Below are positions 15,163 to 22,731 of a stretch of DNA of 34,709 bases, piece by piece (positions within the stretch are counted from its first letter, which is position 1; each line of letters begins with the position of its first letter). This DNA comes from Acidobacteria bacterium 13_2_20CM_57_17. GTDB taxonomy: Bacteria; Acidobacteriota; Terriglobia; Acidiferrales; UBA7541. The stretch lies in assembly GCA_001914785.1 (NCBI GenBank), contig MNDE01000140.1:1-34709 (forward strand), given 5' to 3'. The notes below the pieces were generated by a model. The model was not told where the DNA came from and did not search any database. It was given only the letters and a program-made list of their open reading frames with translations. The translations under genes were made by a program, and so were the position numbers.

Positions 15163-15773
15163 CCAAACCAACGGAAGAAATTCTGTTGCATGACGACAAC
15201 AAAGAGATCGACGCGCGCAAAATAGCCTGCCACATGCGCGAAATCATCAAGCTGGTCGGTGAAGATCCCAATCGCGAAGGGCTGCGCAAGACGCCGGAGC
15301 GCTTTGAAAAAGCGCTGAAGTTTTTGACCAGCGGCTATCATCAGAATTTGGATCATGTGCTGAACGGCGCCACGTTTGCCGTGGCGTACGATGAAATGGT
15401 CATCGTCAAGGACATCGAATTCTTCAGCCTTTGCGAACACCACATTCTTCCGTTCTTCGGCAAGGCTCACGTGGCCTATTTGCCGGAGAAGCGCGTTCTT
15501 GGCCTCAGCAAAATCGCGCGCCTGGTCAATATGTTCGCGCGGCGGCTGCAGATTCAGGAGCGCATGACCAGCCAGATTGCGGAAGCGATCCAGGAAAAAA
15601 TAGCTCCTCAGGGCGTCGGCGTAATCGTCGAAGCCCGCCATCTGTGCATGCAGATGCGCGGCGTTGAGAAACAACATGGCCAGGCCGTCACCAGCGCCAT
15701 GCTCGGCGCTTTCCGCCACAACAAGCAAACGCGTGATGAATTTCTCGCGCTTGTTCGGCCGAAGAATACCTGA
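15159..15773 (+). CDS. folE: GTP cyclohydrolase I (type IA)
   Basis: A 204-residue enzyme that turns GTP into 7,8-dihydroneopterin triphosphate, the entry step of folate and tetrahydropterin synthesis. Zinc ligands C92 and H95 (SLCEHH) and C163 ([10 protein letters not shown]) are present, so this is the zinc-dependent IA type. [15 protein letters not shown] and [20 protein letters not shown] are classic signatures. It starts with GTG at 15159, overlapping the stop of the upstream PTPS gene by GTGA. Gene order glycosyltransferase-PTPS-PTPS-folE suggests one operon feeding one pterin pathway. Confidence 0.96.
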   Translation: MTKPTEEILLHDDNKEIDARKIACHMREIIKLVGEDPNREGLRKTPERFEKALKFLTSGYHQNLDHVLNGATFAVAYDEMVIVKDIEFFSLCEHHILPFFGKAHVAYLPEKRVLGLSKIARLVNMFARRLQIQERMTSQIAEAIQEKIAPQGVGVIVEARHLCMQMRGVEKQHGQAVTSAMLGAFRHNKQTRDEFLALVRPKNT

Positions 15774-15825
15774 TCTTAGAACAACAGATTTGATCCCACG
15801 CCTGGCGACGAACACAATTTCGTTG

Positions 15826-16407
15826 TCAGGCGCTTCGCTTTTGCGCTGCCCTGGCCCGGCGCACTCGCGCACGGTTGCCGCAGGTGCGCTCATTGCACCA
15901 ACGCTTCGTGCCGCCCTTCGTGGGATCGTGAAAAATCCATCGGCAATCCACATTGGCACAAATTCGCACGCGCTGCGCGTCCTGTCCCGCTAATGTTTGC
16001 GTTAACGAAGCGGCGATCTCCGCCAGTGCCCAGTTCCCATCCCTCTTCGCAGGGACCAGCTCCGCCCGCCACCCATTTTGGCGCTGGACGAGCCGCTGCC
16101 GCATCGGTACGTTGAGAACATGATTCAGCTTGGAGATTTCGCCGGCGCCCAGCCCGTGTCCCGCGGCCAACTTTTGCGCAGCGCGGCGCAGAACAGCGCG
16201 CAGCTTCAGCAATCGAAGGCGGGAAGATTTACCATGCGAAAGAGGCGCCAGCTTCCAATGTTTCTGGAAGGCTGCCAGCCACTCCGGGTCGCTCAAGTGG
16301 TCGGTACGCTTGCCAAATCCGTCCCACTCTTCGCTGTTTGCCAGATCAACCCAGGGAGCAGCCTTTCCGAATCCGTGTGCATAGAAGACATTTTGTGGCG
16401 TTTTCAT
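15826..16407 (-). CDS. CGNR zinc-finger (ABATE-domain) transcriptional regulator
   Basis: A 193-residue protein. The N-terminal part (WVDLANSEEWDGFGKRTDHLSDPEWLAAFQKHW, then helices to about 130) matches the ABATE ligand-binding region. The C-terminal zinc finger reads CANVDCRWIFHDPTKGGTKRWCNERTCGNRARVRRARA, with the CGNR hallmark. Family members commonly sit divergent to a drug/metabolite exporter and control it, exactly as here with the EamA gene at 16547. The N-terminus lacks a ribosome site but has its own promoter (TTGATG-N17-TATACT) and an operator half-site two bases before the start codon. Confidence 0.85.
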   Translation of the reverse strand: MKTPQNVFYAHGFGKAAPWVDLANSEEWDGFGKRTDHLSDPEWLAAFQKHWKLAPLSHGKSSRLRLLKLRAVLRRAAQKLAAGHGLGAGEISKLNHVLNVPMRQRLVQRQNGWRAELVPAKRDGNWALAEIAASLTQTLAGQDAQRVRICANVDCRWIFHDPTKGGTKRWCNERTCGNRARVRRARAAQKRSA

Positions 16408-16408
16408 G

Positions 16409-16438
16409 GTAATGACTTAAATTCACTTGACTCATTAC
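16409..16438. promoter_or_regulatory. Operator dyad 1, GTAATG-N18-CATTAC
   Basis: GTAATG (16409-16414) and CATTAC (16433-16438) are inverted with an 18-base gap. The dyad lies at the regulator's start codon and overlaps the -35 of the exporter promoter. It is the exact architectural twin of the dyad at 16459. Confidence 0.6.
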
Positions 16439-16455
16439 ACTGGATCGGATATCTT
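16427..16455 (+). promoter_or_regulatory. Promoter of the EamA exporter
   Basis: TTGACT (16427-16432), a 17-base spacer, TATCTT (16450-16455). The predicted start near 16462 falls inside the second operator dyad, so a bound regulator would block it. Confidence 0.55.
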
Positions 16456-16458
16456 CTT

Positions 16459-16488
16459 GTAATGAGTATAGCAGCGATAAAGCATTAC
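16459..16488. promoter_or_regulatory. Operator dyad 2, GTAATG-N18-CATTAC
   Basis: GTAATG (16459-16464) and CATTAC (16483-16488), again 18 bases apart. The inner arms of the two dyads also form a perfect 10-bp inverted repeat, ACTCATTACA (16430-16439) with TGTAATGAGT (16458-16467). The four half-sites begin 24, 26 and 24 bases apart. Confidence 0.6.
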
Positions 16489-16493
16489 ATCAA
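16465..16493 (-). promoter_or_regulatory. Promoter of the CGNR regulator
   Basis: On the minus strand: TTGATG (16493-16488), a 17-base spacer, TATACT (16470-16465). It overlaps operator dyad 2, which predicts autoregulation. Confidence 0.6.
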
Positions 16494-16546
16494 TAGGCGC
16501 TACGCCGAAACCTTCCGTACCTTCGCTGCAGCTCATAGGTGAAACC

Positions 16547-17509
16547 ATGTCCACGGACTCCACAGCCGTCGTCGCAAGTCTTCCTGCGCCAGTAGCTTCT
16601 GCGCGCCCGAGGCTGAATCGCGCCGCCGTCATTCTTGCCTTTCTCTCCATTTACCTCATCTGGGGTTCCACATACCTCGCGATTCGTTACGCCGTTGAAA
16701 CGATTCCTCCGCTCTACACCGCGGGCCTCCGCCACTTGACCGCCGGCTCGATTCTTCTTGCTTGGTGCCTGGCAAAACGTCTTCGCCCAACGTGGTCCCA
16801 AGTTCGCGCCAGCCTCATCATCGGTTTCTTCTTCTTTCTGATCGGCCACGGAACCCTGCACTGGGCGGAGCAAAGAGTGCCGTCTGGCCTTGCTTCGCTG
16901 CTGATCGCCAGCGAACCGATATGGGTTTTTCTGCTCAGCGCTGCCGCTGCCCGTCGATGGCGTTTAAACGGCGTCCTTCTGGCAGGAATTCTCCTGGGGT
17001 TCGGCGGCGTCGGCCTGCTGATGGGCCGAAGCGCCCTGAACTCCGGCCCTGGCGTGTTTATCGGGTCGCTCGCGGTGGTGTTGGGCGCGCTTTCTTGGTC
17101 TGTGGGGATTGTCTACTCCAGACGTTCGCATCTCTCCGGGCATCCGCTACTGTTGTCGGCGCTTTCGTTGCTGGCGGGATCTTTTCAACTCCTTATCGTC
17201 GGAACCGCTGTTGGAGAATACCGCGGATTTTCGTTCGCATCCGTCTCCTTGCGTTCGTGGCTGGCGCTTGGCTACCTGATCCTCTTCGGCTCGGTCGTGG
17301 CTTTCACCGCCTACAATTGGCTCCTCGAGCACTACTCGCCCACGCTTGTTGCCACGCACACCTACGTCAATCCGATTGTCGCCGTCTTGCTTGGCTGGCT
17401 GTTCGCCGGCGAAGCCGTAACGTTAAACGTGCTTCTTTCCACCGTTATGGTTATCGGCGCCGTGATGCTCGTCGATCGCGGCATGGCGCGACTTCAGCAA
17501 AGTTCCTAG
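16547..17509 (+). CDS. EamA/DMT-family transporter (probable exporter)
   Basis: A 320-residue inner-membrane protein with two EamA repeats and about ten membrane helices. The first repeat starts AVILAFLSIYLIWGSTYLAIRYAVETIPP; the second begins around GPGVFIGSLAVVLGALSWSVGIVYSRR and ends AYNWLLEHYSPTLVATHTYVNPIVAVLLGWLFAGEAV, the usual DMT signature. Relatives export amino acids, nucleosides or toxic metabolites; the substrate here is unknown. It is divergent from a CGNR regulator whose operators overlap its promoter. AGGTG lies about six bases before the ATG. A bidirectional terminator follows. Confidence 0.92.
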   Translation: MSTDSTAVVASLPAPVASARPRLNRAAVILAFLSIYLIWGSTYLAIRYAVETIPPLYTAGLRHLTAGSILLAWCLAKRLRPTWSQVRASLIIGFFFFLIGHGTLHWAEQRVPSGLASLLIASEPIWVFLLSAAAARRWRLNGVLLAGILLGFGGVGLLMGRSALNSGPGVFIGSLAVVLGALSWSVGIVYSRRSHLSGHPLLLSALSLLAGSFQLLIVGTAVGEYRGFSFASVSLRSWLALGYLILFGSVVAFTAYNWLLEHYSPTLVATHTYVNPIVAVLLGWLFAGEAVTLNVLLSTVMVIGAVMLVDRGMARLQQSS

Positions 17510-17542
17510 GATATCGGTTCCGCGCCAAGCCCGCCGCCAAAT

Positions 17543-17582
17543 AAAAAAGGCGCTCCGGCTGGAGTGCCGAATGCGCCTTTTT
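17543..17582. terminator. Bidirectional terminator between convergent genes
   Basis: AAAAAGGCGC (17544-17553) pairs with GCGCCTTTTT (17573-17582), giving an A-tract and a T-tract on either side of the stem. It serves both the exporter gene and the DUF2911 gene. Confidence 0.85.
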
Positions 17583-17602
17583 CGCTTCGCGAAATCGAGC
17601 CG

Positions 17603-18145
17603 TTACATCTTCGAAATGTCCACGGACGCCCGCGTCGTTTCCCAATCCATACGCATAGTGTAGCCGTTGGCCGTCTTGTCAAACGCGATAGTGAAATTCT
17701 CGACGAGAGAAGGCAACTTTGAGGCCTTCATGTCCACGCGTGCCAAGTCATTTTCCGGCCCGGGATAATCCGTGCCCCACTCACCGATTTTCTTGCTGAT
17801 AATCAGAGTCCACTTATCCGGATTCGGAATCGCGAAAATGGTGTAGCTGCCGGCCGAAACGTGAGCCCCGCCCACCATCAAATCTGCTGTGGTGACAAAA
17901 GTCGTCGCCTCATTCGCTCCGGCCCGCCAAACCTTGCCATAAGGTTCGTGTTCACCGAAAATCTTGCGTCCTCGTACGCGCGGGCTGGAATAATCCACAG
18001 TAATCGTCTTGCCGCCCCCCAAGTCGCACGTAGCCTTTGCCGGTGGACTTGGCCGGGAAGCCTTGTCCATCTGCGCGGACCCCAGTACCGCCATCAAACC
18101 GACCGTCAGACATCCCGCCGCCAAGAATGCATACTGCCTTCTCAT
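17603..18145 (-). CDS. DUF2911-domain secreted protein
   Basis: A 180-residue exported protein. Residues 1-24 are a signal peptide (MRRQYAFLAAGCLTVGLMAVLGSAQ). The remainder is a DUF2911 domain: ITVDYSSPRVRGRKIFGEHEPYGKVWRAGANEATTFVTTADLMVGG, SAGSYTIFAIPNPDKWTLIISKKIGEWG, and a C-terminal beta-rich end. Such proteins are frequent in Acidobacteria and Bacteroidetes and have no established function. The start at 18145 was preferred over the frame's earlier ATG at 18205 because AAAGGAGG lies eight bases upstream and a signal peptide begins right there. Confidence 0.9.
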   Translation of the reverse strand: MRRQYAFLAAGCLTVGLMAVLGSAQMDKASRPSPPAKATCDLGGGKTITVDYSSPRVRGRKIFGEHEPYGKVWRAGANEATTFVTTADLMVGGAHVSAGSYTIFAIPNPDKWTLIISKKIGEWGTDYPGPENDLARVDMKASKLPSLVENFTIAFDKTANGYTMRMDWETTRASVDISKM

Positions 18146-18391
18146 AAATTTTCCTCCTTTTATGCTGTGCCCAAGCATTGAACCGGATTTGCCGGCACAG
18201 TGCAATATCGAATTTTGTCCAACCCTAACAGACGGCTGAGAATAAGACTCGTTTCACCCTCTCTTTATTTCGCGTCTTGCGAAACAACAAGAAAGAGTTT
18301 AAACGTAGGTTTCGATGGCTTCGTGATCGCGAAAGCGAGAGCATTATCTATAACTATGAATCCGTGGGATGCTGCTTCATGGAGGTGGCTC

Positions 18392-18763
18392 ATGCCGGTA
18401 TCAAGACGTCACGCGTTAGCGGGATTTGTTGGAGTAGCCGGCATCTTGGCCGCAAAACCTCTCCTTGGTCTGCAAGCACCAAGTTCGGGAACCGCCCCGC
18501 GGGCCAGGGTTTACCCCAACGGCCGCGACCCCAACGCTCCCCCGAGCCTGGAGGATCCAAGCACCCCCAATCCCAAAGCCATTGAACTTGCCAATCAGAA
18601 AGCTCTCCGGGCAGACATCGCCAAACTCTATGTAATGGCCTCCGACCTTAAGGACCAAGTCGATAAGACGGATCCGGCTTCTACGCTTTCCGTGGCCGTC
18701 GTGAAAAAGGCGCAGGAAATTGAAAAACTCGCGAAGCAAATCAAGAATCTCGCCAGGGGCTGA
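18392..18763 (+). CDS. Small exported protein with Tat-like signal, unknown function
   Basis: A 123-residue protein. It begins MPVSRRHALAGFVGVAGILAAKPLLGLQ, with an SRRHAL twin-arginine-like motif and a hydrophobic core. The mature part has a proline-rich linker (VYPNGRDPNAPPSLEDPSTPNPKAIE) and then a heptad-like helical region (LANQKALRADIAKLYVMASDLKDQVDKT...KKAQEIEKLAKQIKNLARG), probably a coiled coil. GGAGG is seven bases upstream of ATG 18392; earlier starts at 18200 or 18356 lack a ribosome site. No family is recognised. Confidence 0.65.
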   Translation: MPVSRRHALAGFVGVAGILAAKPLLGLQAPSSGTAPRARVYPNGRDPNAPPSLEDPSTPNPKAIELANQKALRADIAKLYVMASDLKDQVDKTDPASTLSVAVVKKAQEIEKLAKQIKNLARG

Positions 18764-18841
18764 TCCTCGATTCATGTCTATCTACTGGAAATAGTGCCTG
18801 TTTGCGCGCCATGTTCGACCAACGGCCTTTCTTTACTTTCC

Positions 18842-18870
18842 TTTACACCTTTGTTGGGTTTGTGTTAGCC
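18842..18870 (+). promoter_or_regulatory. Weak promoter candidate for rpsO
   Basis: TTTACA (18842-18847), 17 bases, TTAGCC, or TAGCCT with an upstream TG one base later. It lies about 50 bases before the gene. The -10 match is poor. Confidence 0.3.
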
Positions 18871-18922
18871 TGAATGGGTCGAAGAGAAGAGAAAAAATTC
18901 AGGGGACGACGAGGAAGGGCAC

Positions 18923-19183
18923 TTGAGCGCACCGAAAGCAGCGTTGATCGAACAATTCCGGACACATGTTAAGGACACGGGCTCACCCGAAGTGCAAATT
19001 GCGCTTCTCAGCGAGCGGATCAACTATCTGACGTCGCATCTCAAGTCCCACGTGAAAGACCATGCATCGCGCCGCGGATTGATCATGATGGTCAATAAGC
19101 GCCGCCGTTTGCTGGACTATCTCAACCGCCGCGACCCGGATCGGTACCGCGAGATTGTTGAACGTCTTAGCCTGCGCAAGTAA
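18923..19183 (+). CDS. rpsO: 30S ribosomal protein S15
   Basis: An 86-residue protein of the small ribosomal subunit that binds the central domain of 16S rRNA. The whole chain aligns with S15: [69 protein letters not shown]. It starts with TTG, with GAGGAAGG just upstream; no ATG fits the conserved N-terminus. It is followed by pnp after 271 bases, the classic bacterial rpsO-pnp order. A hairpin CGTCCT-GAATT-AGGACG (19186-19202) right after the stop may attenuate or stabilise the transcript. Confidence 0.96.
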   Translation: MSAPKAALIEQFRTHVKDTGSPEVQIALLSERINYLTSHLKSHVKDHASRRGLIMMVNKRRRLLDYLNRRDPDRYREIVERLSLRK

Positions 19184-19419
19184 TCGTCCTGAATTAGGAC
19201 GGTATCCACTGCGTTCTCACGAATTGACACATTCCACACGGAGTCTGTCGTCAGGCATCCGGCTGAATTAGTGCCGGAAGTTCTCGCGGTGTAGTCCGTC
19301 GCGTTTCGTTCGTCGCACGATGATTCTCGCCTCTTGCTCTTCCTCATGGATGGCCCCGACCCGGTCGGGGGCAACGTAAACTCAAGGCCCGTTTGCTTGG
19401 CGAACGCGCCTCAAAAAAT

Positions 19420-19439
19420 GCTCCGCTTGAAAGCGGGGC
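19420..19439 (+). promoter_or_regulatory. Leader hairpin next to the pnp ribosome site
   Basis: GCTCCGCTT pairs with AAGCGGGGC (one T-G pair) around a GA loop, ending just before the AAAGGAAATG ribosome site. Another stem, CCCCGAC-CCG-GTCGGGG, lies upstream near 19354. In other bacteria pnp leaders are cut by RNase III and PNPase controls its own mRNA; these stems could do the same here. Confidence 0.4.
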
Positions 19440-19454
19440 CAAAGGAAATGATTC

Positions 19455-21671
19455 ATGTCTGAAAACACACATACTCCCGCGCCCCATGGCGTCACGGTGG
19501 ATGTCGGCGGCCGCACTCTAACTCTAGAAACTGGAAAAATTGCGAAACAAGCCAACGGCGCGATTGTGGCGCGCTATGGCGACACCGTCGTGCTCACCAC
19601 GGCCTGCATGGCTCCCACTACCAATGACCGCGACTTCCTGCCCCTCACAGTGGACTACCGTGAAAACACTTATTCCGCCGGAAAAATCCCAGGTGGTTTC
19701 TTCAAACGCGAAGGCCGCCCCTCGGAAAAAGAAGTTCTCACTTCCCGCTTGATTGACCGCCCCATGCGCCCTCTCTTCCCGGAATCCTGGCGCAATGAAA
19801 CGCAAGTTGTCTCCATGGTGCTCTCTGCGGACAGCGAGAATGATCCCGACGTCATCGCCGTAACCAGCGCGTCGGCCGCCGCGTACTGTTCGGACCTCCC
19901 GTTCGAGAAGCCCATCGCTTGCGTCCGCGTTGGCCTGGTTGACGGGCAGTTGGTGATCAATCCCACGGTTGCCGACCAGAAGAAAAGTTTGATGAACATC
20001 ATCATCGCCGGCACCGATGAAGCCATCGTCATGGTGGAATCCGGCGCCCTTGAAGTCTCCGAAGAAGCCGTGGCCGACGCTCTCGAGTTCGGCCACGCGC
20101 AAATTAAGAAAATAGTCTTCGCCATCAAGGAACTCCACGCGCAGCTCAAGCCCAAGAAAGTTGTTGTCCCGCCCCTGCCGTTCGATGAAGCCATTTACAA
20201 GGATCTCCAGAAGAAATACGGCGACCGCCTTCACGACGCGCTGAACACGGAAAAGCACCCGAAGAAGGAAAGCTATCACCTCGTCGATGCGCTCAAGGAA
20301 GAGATCATCAAGCTCATTCCCGAAGAACCCAAGAAGGAAATGGACGAGAAGCGCACCCTCACCAAGCGCGCCTTTGAACGCCTCCGCGAAAATCTCTTCC
20401 GCGACGACGTCTTGAACGCCCGCCGCCGTCCGGACGGCCGCGCGTTCGACAAGATTCGCCTAATCACCTGCGAAGTCGGCCTGCTCCCGCGCGTCCACGG
20501 TTCCGCCCTTTTCACTCGCGGCGAAACCCAGGCCCTCGCCACTCTGACTCTCGGCACGAAGGAAGACATGCAGCGCCTCGACTTGCTCTTCGAGCAGGAC
20601 CAGTTCAAGCGCTTCATGCTGCACTACAACTTCCCGCCTTTCAGCGTCGGCGAAGTCAAATTCCTCCGCGGCCCTGGACGCCGCGAAATCGGCCACGGGG
20701 CTCTGGCAGAGCGCGCGCTCCTCAATCTGCTTCCTCCCGAAACGGATTTTCCCTACGCCATGCGTCTCGTTTCGGACATTTTGGAGTCCAACGGCTCTTC
20801 TTCCATGGCCACGGTGTGCGGCGGATCGCTCGCTCTCATGGACGCCGGCGTGCCCCTAAAGGCTCCGTGCGCGGGCATCGCCATGGGCCTGGTCTTCGGT
20901 GACGAAAAGAAATACTCCATCCTCACGGACATCGCCGGTGCCGAAGACCATTACGGCGACATGGACTTCAAAGTTGCTGGCACTCGCGCAGGCATCACCG
21001 CGCTGCAGATGGACATCAAGGTCCTGGGCATCTCCATCGGCATTATGCGCGAAGCTCTCGCGCAGGCGAAGAAAGCCCGCCTCCAGATTCTCGACACCAT
21101 GGAGAGGACGCTGAGCCAGGCGCGCACCGCGATTTCCGCTTACGCTCCGCGCCTCTTCAAGCTGAAAATCCCACAGGATAAAATCCGCGACCTTATCGGT
21201 CCGGGCGGCAAGAAGATCAAGTCCATCATCGAAGCCACCGGCGTCAAGATCGACGTCCTCGAAGACGGCACCGTGCACATCTTCTCCACCAGCGGAGCCG
21301 GCGGCGATGCGGCCTTGCAAATGGTTCGCGACGTTACTGCCAGCGCGGAAATCGGCAAAACCTATCTTGGCAAAGTCGTGCGCCTCGCGGAATTCGGCGC
21401 TTTCGTTGAGCTTTTCCCGGGCACCGACGGCCTTCTGCACATCAGCGAAATCTCCGAGCATCGCATCCGCGACGTTCGCGATGAGCTGAAGCTGGGCGAC
21501 CAGGTCCTCGTCAAGGTTCTCTCCATCGAGGGCAACAAGGTTCGCCTCTCGCGCAAAGCCCTGATCCGCGAAGCCCGCGAAAAACAACAGAAAGCTGCCG
21601 CCGGCGCCGGAGGCAACCCTGTCTCCTCCAGTGGAGAAGGCGGCAGCGGCGATTCCGGCTCCCACGAATAA
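19455..21671 (+). CDS. pnp: Polyribonucleotide nucleotidyltransferase (PNPase)
   Basis: A 738-residue 3'-5' exoribonuclease that degrades RNA with phosphate and forms a trimeric ring. The first RNase PH domain covers about 13-145 and the second about 325-555 (GSALFTRGETQALATLTLG, SSMATVCGGSLALMDAGVP, DHYGDMDFKVAGT with the metal-binding Asp residues). The KH domain follows near 565-625 (IRDLIGPGGKKIKSIIEATGVKID), then S1 near 635-705 (GKTYLGKVVRLAEFGAFVELFPGTDGLLHISEIS). The tail is glycine- and serine-rich. AAAGGAAATG precedes the ATG by a few bases. A strong terminator follows. Confidence 0.97.
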   Translation: MSENTHTPAPHGVTVDVGGRTLTLETGKIAKQANGAIVARYGDTVVLTTACMAPTTNDRDFLPLTVDYRENTYSAGKIPGGFFKREGRPSEKEVLTSRLIDRPMRPLFPESWRNETQVVSMVLSADSENDPDVIAVTSASAAAYCSDLPFEKPIACVRVGLVDGQLVINPTVADQKKSLMNIIIAGTDEAIVMVESGALEVSEEAVADALEFGHAQIKKIVFAIKELHAQLKPKKVVVPPLPFDEAIYKDLQKKYGDRLHDALNTEKHPKKESYHLVDALKEEIIKLIPEEPKKEMDEKRTLTKRAFERLRENLFRDDVLNARRRPDGRAFDKIRLITCEVGLLPRVHGSALFTRGETQALATLTLGTKEDMQRLDLLFEQDQFKRFMLHYNFPPFSVGEVKFLRGPGRREIGHGALAERALLNLLPPETDFPYAMRLVSDILESNGSSSMATVCGGSLALMDAGVPLKAPCAGIAMGLVFGDEKKYSILTDIAGAEDHYGDMDFKVAGTRAGITALQMDIKVLGISIGIMREALAQAKKARLQILDTMERTLSQARTAISAYAPRLFKLKIPQDKIRDLIGPGGKKIKSIIEATGVKIDVLEDGTVHIFSTSGAGGDAALQMVRDVTASAEIGKTYLGKVVRLAEFGAFVELFPGTDGLLHISEISEHRIRDVRDELKLGDQVLVKVLSIEGNKVRLSRKALIREAREKQQKAAAGAGGNPVSSSGEGGSGDSGSHE

Positions 21672-21716
21672 CCCTTTAACTTTTGCTCTTTGGCGTGTCG
21701 AGTCGCGGTTTGTGTA

Positions 21717-21744
21717 GGGGCGGACCTTGGCCCGCCCCTTTTTT
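21717..21744 (+). terminator. Terminator downstream of pnp
   Basis: GGGGCGG (21717-21723) and CCGCCCC (21732-21738) form the stem, followed by TTTTTT. Confidence 0.88.
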
Positions 21745-21844
21745 CTTCGAGCCCCGGGAACGTTCTGATTCTAGCTTCACCTTTCAGGCGGATTGACACA
21801 TCCGGCCTGCCAAGGCCCACTATTGACATTAGCTCTCACCAAGT

Positions 21845-21870
21845 GTACGTTTGGATAGTACAAACTGTAC
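21845..21870. promoter_or_regulatory. Dyad operator candidate of the toxin-antitoxin pair
   Basis: GTACGTTTG (21845-21853) and CAAACTGTAC (21861-21870) are inverted arms with one bulged T. The dyad ends nine bases before the antitoxin ATG and overlaps a possible TACATT -10 (21868-21873), fitting Phd-type autorepression. Confidence 0.5.
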
Positions 21871-21879
21871 ATTAAAACT

Positions 21880-22176
21880 ATGGCGAGAACCAATTCAATC
21901 CGCGGCACCGTGGTTTCCGCTCTCCAGGCGCGCGCTAACTTTGCGGAACTCCTTCGCCGTGTCGACCAAGAGCGTCGTTCCATGGTGATTGAAAAACGTG
22001 GCACTCCCCGCGCCGTCCTGCTCAGTATTCGGGATTACATCCGCCTAGCTTCACCTGAGCCTGAAATTTTACAAGCCATTGGCGCGGAATCCCGCCGGAA
22101 GGGAACCGACGCACTCACTTCGGCTCAAATCGATCGAATCATCAAGGCGGCGCGTTCTAAGAAACTGCGGCGTTGA
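21880..22176 (+). CDS. Phd/YefM-type antitoxin
   Basis: A 98-residue antitoxin. VVSALQARANFAELLRRVDQERRSMVIEKRGTPRAVLLSIRDYIRL is the Phd/YefM N-terminal DNA-binding and dimerisation fold; the C-terminal part (ESRRKGTDALTSAQIDRIIKAARSKK) should wrap the toxin. Its TGA overlaps the toxin ATG by one base. There is no Shine-Dalgarno before ATG 21880; TACATT lies six bases upstream, hinting at a leaderless message. The dyad just upstream is its probable operator. Confidence 0.85.
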   Translation: MARTNSIRGTVVSALQARANFAELLRRVDQERRSMVIEKRGTPRAVLLSIRDYIRLASPEPEILQAIGAESRRKGTDALTSAQIDRIIKAARSKKLRR

Positions 22177-22598
22177 TGCTCGCACTCCGGCTGGTTCTGG
22201 ACACCAATGTCCTCGTTTCCGCGGCCCTGAAGCCGGATGGTTTGCAGCGCACCGTTCTCCTGCTGGCACTGGCGAAGCCCGCGCGGCTGTATGTATCAGC
22301 TCCGATTCTCGCGGAATACAAAACTGTCCTTTCGCGTGCGGAACTGGAAATTCGCAAGGGCTTGCGCCATCGCTTTCTTCAACTCATCAAAACGCGCGCG
22401 CACCTGGTTAGACCCGTTCGGCGTCTCGCGATCGCGGCCGACCCGGACGACAATATTTTCCTGGAATGCGCCGACTCTGCCCGCGCAGACTATCTGGTAA
22501 CGGGGAACCAGCGTCACTTTCCACGATTCTGGAAACAAACCAAGGTCATCACCTCTCGTGAATTTCTCGACCTCGTTGCTCCCCATCTTCTGTCTTAA
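22176..22598 (+). CDS. PIN-domain toxin (COG1569-type putative toxin)
   Basis: A 140-residue putative endoribonuclease. The PIN core carries D9 in LVLDTNVLVSA, an acidic residue in SAPILAEYKTVLSR, and the C-terminal acidic cluster ADPDDNIFLECADSARADYLVTGNQRHF, which together bind Mg or Mn. The start was placed at ATG 22176, overlapping the antitoxin stop (TGATG), rather than at the TTG one codon earlier. Translation coupling would keep antitoxin in excess. A terminator ends the pair. The target RNA is unknown. Confidence 0.85.
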   Translation: MLALRLVLDTNVLVSAALKPDGLQRTVLLLALAKPARLYVSAPILAEYKTVLSRAELEIRKGLRHRFLQLIKTRAHLVRPVRRLAIAADPDDNIFLECADSARADYLVTGNQRHFPRFWKQTKVITSREFLDLVAPHLLS

Positions 22599-22600
22599 TC

Positions 22601-22632
22601 AAAAAGCCCCCGATCCTTTCGGGGGCCTCTCT
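22601..22632 (+). terminator. Terminator after the toxin gene
   Basis: GCCCCCG (22606-22612) and CGGGGGC (22620-22626) flank an ATCCTTT loop. An A-run precedes and a pyrimidine-rich run follows, so it may work on both strands. Confidence 0.75.
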
Positions 22633-22674
22633 CTTAACTCTTTTCTCTGCTCGGCGTTTACACCGGGTCGGTGC

Positions 22675-22720
22675 ATACTCTGCGCCCTCTGTGTTAATTC
22701 TTTCTTTTTCTTTCCTTACG
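22675..22720. repeat. Intergenic repeat sharing CCCTCTGTGTTAATTCTT
   Basis: CCCTCTGTGTTAATTCTT followed by a T/C-rich tail recurs at 25836-25860, next to murQ. Both copies sit just beyond the stop codon of a leftward gene. Strings rich in CTCTGTG are common short intergenic repeats in several phyla. Confidence 0.5.
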
Positions 22721-22731
22721 CCGCCACCTCT

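Noticed and set aside
15051..15959. 302-residue minus-strand ORF
   Set aside because: It is the antisense shadow of folE and the second PTPS gene.
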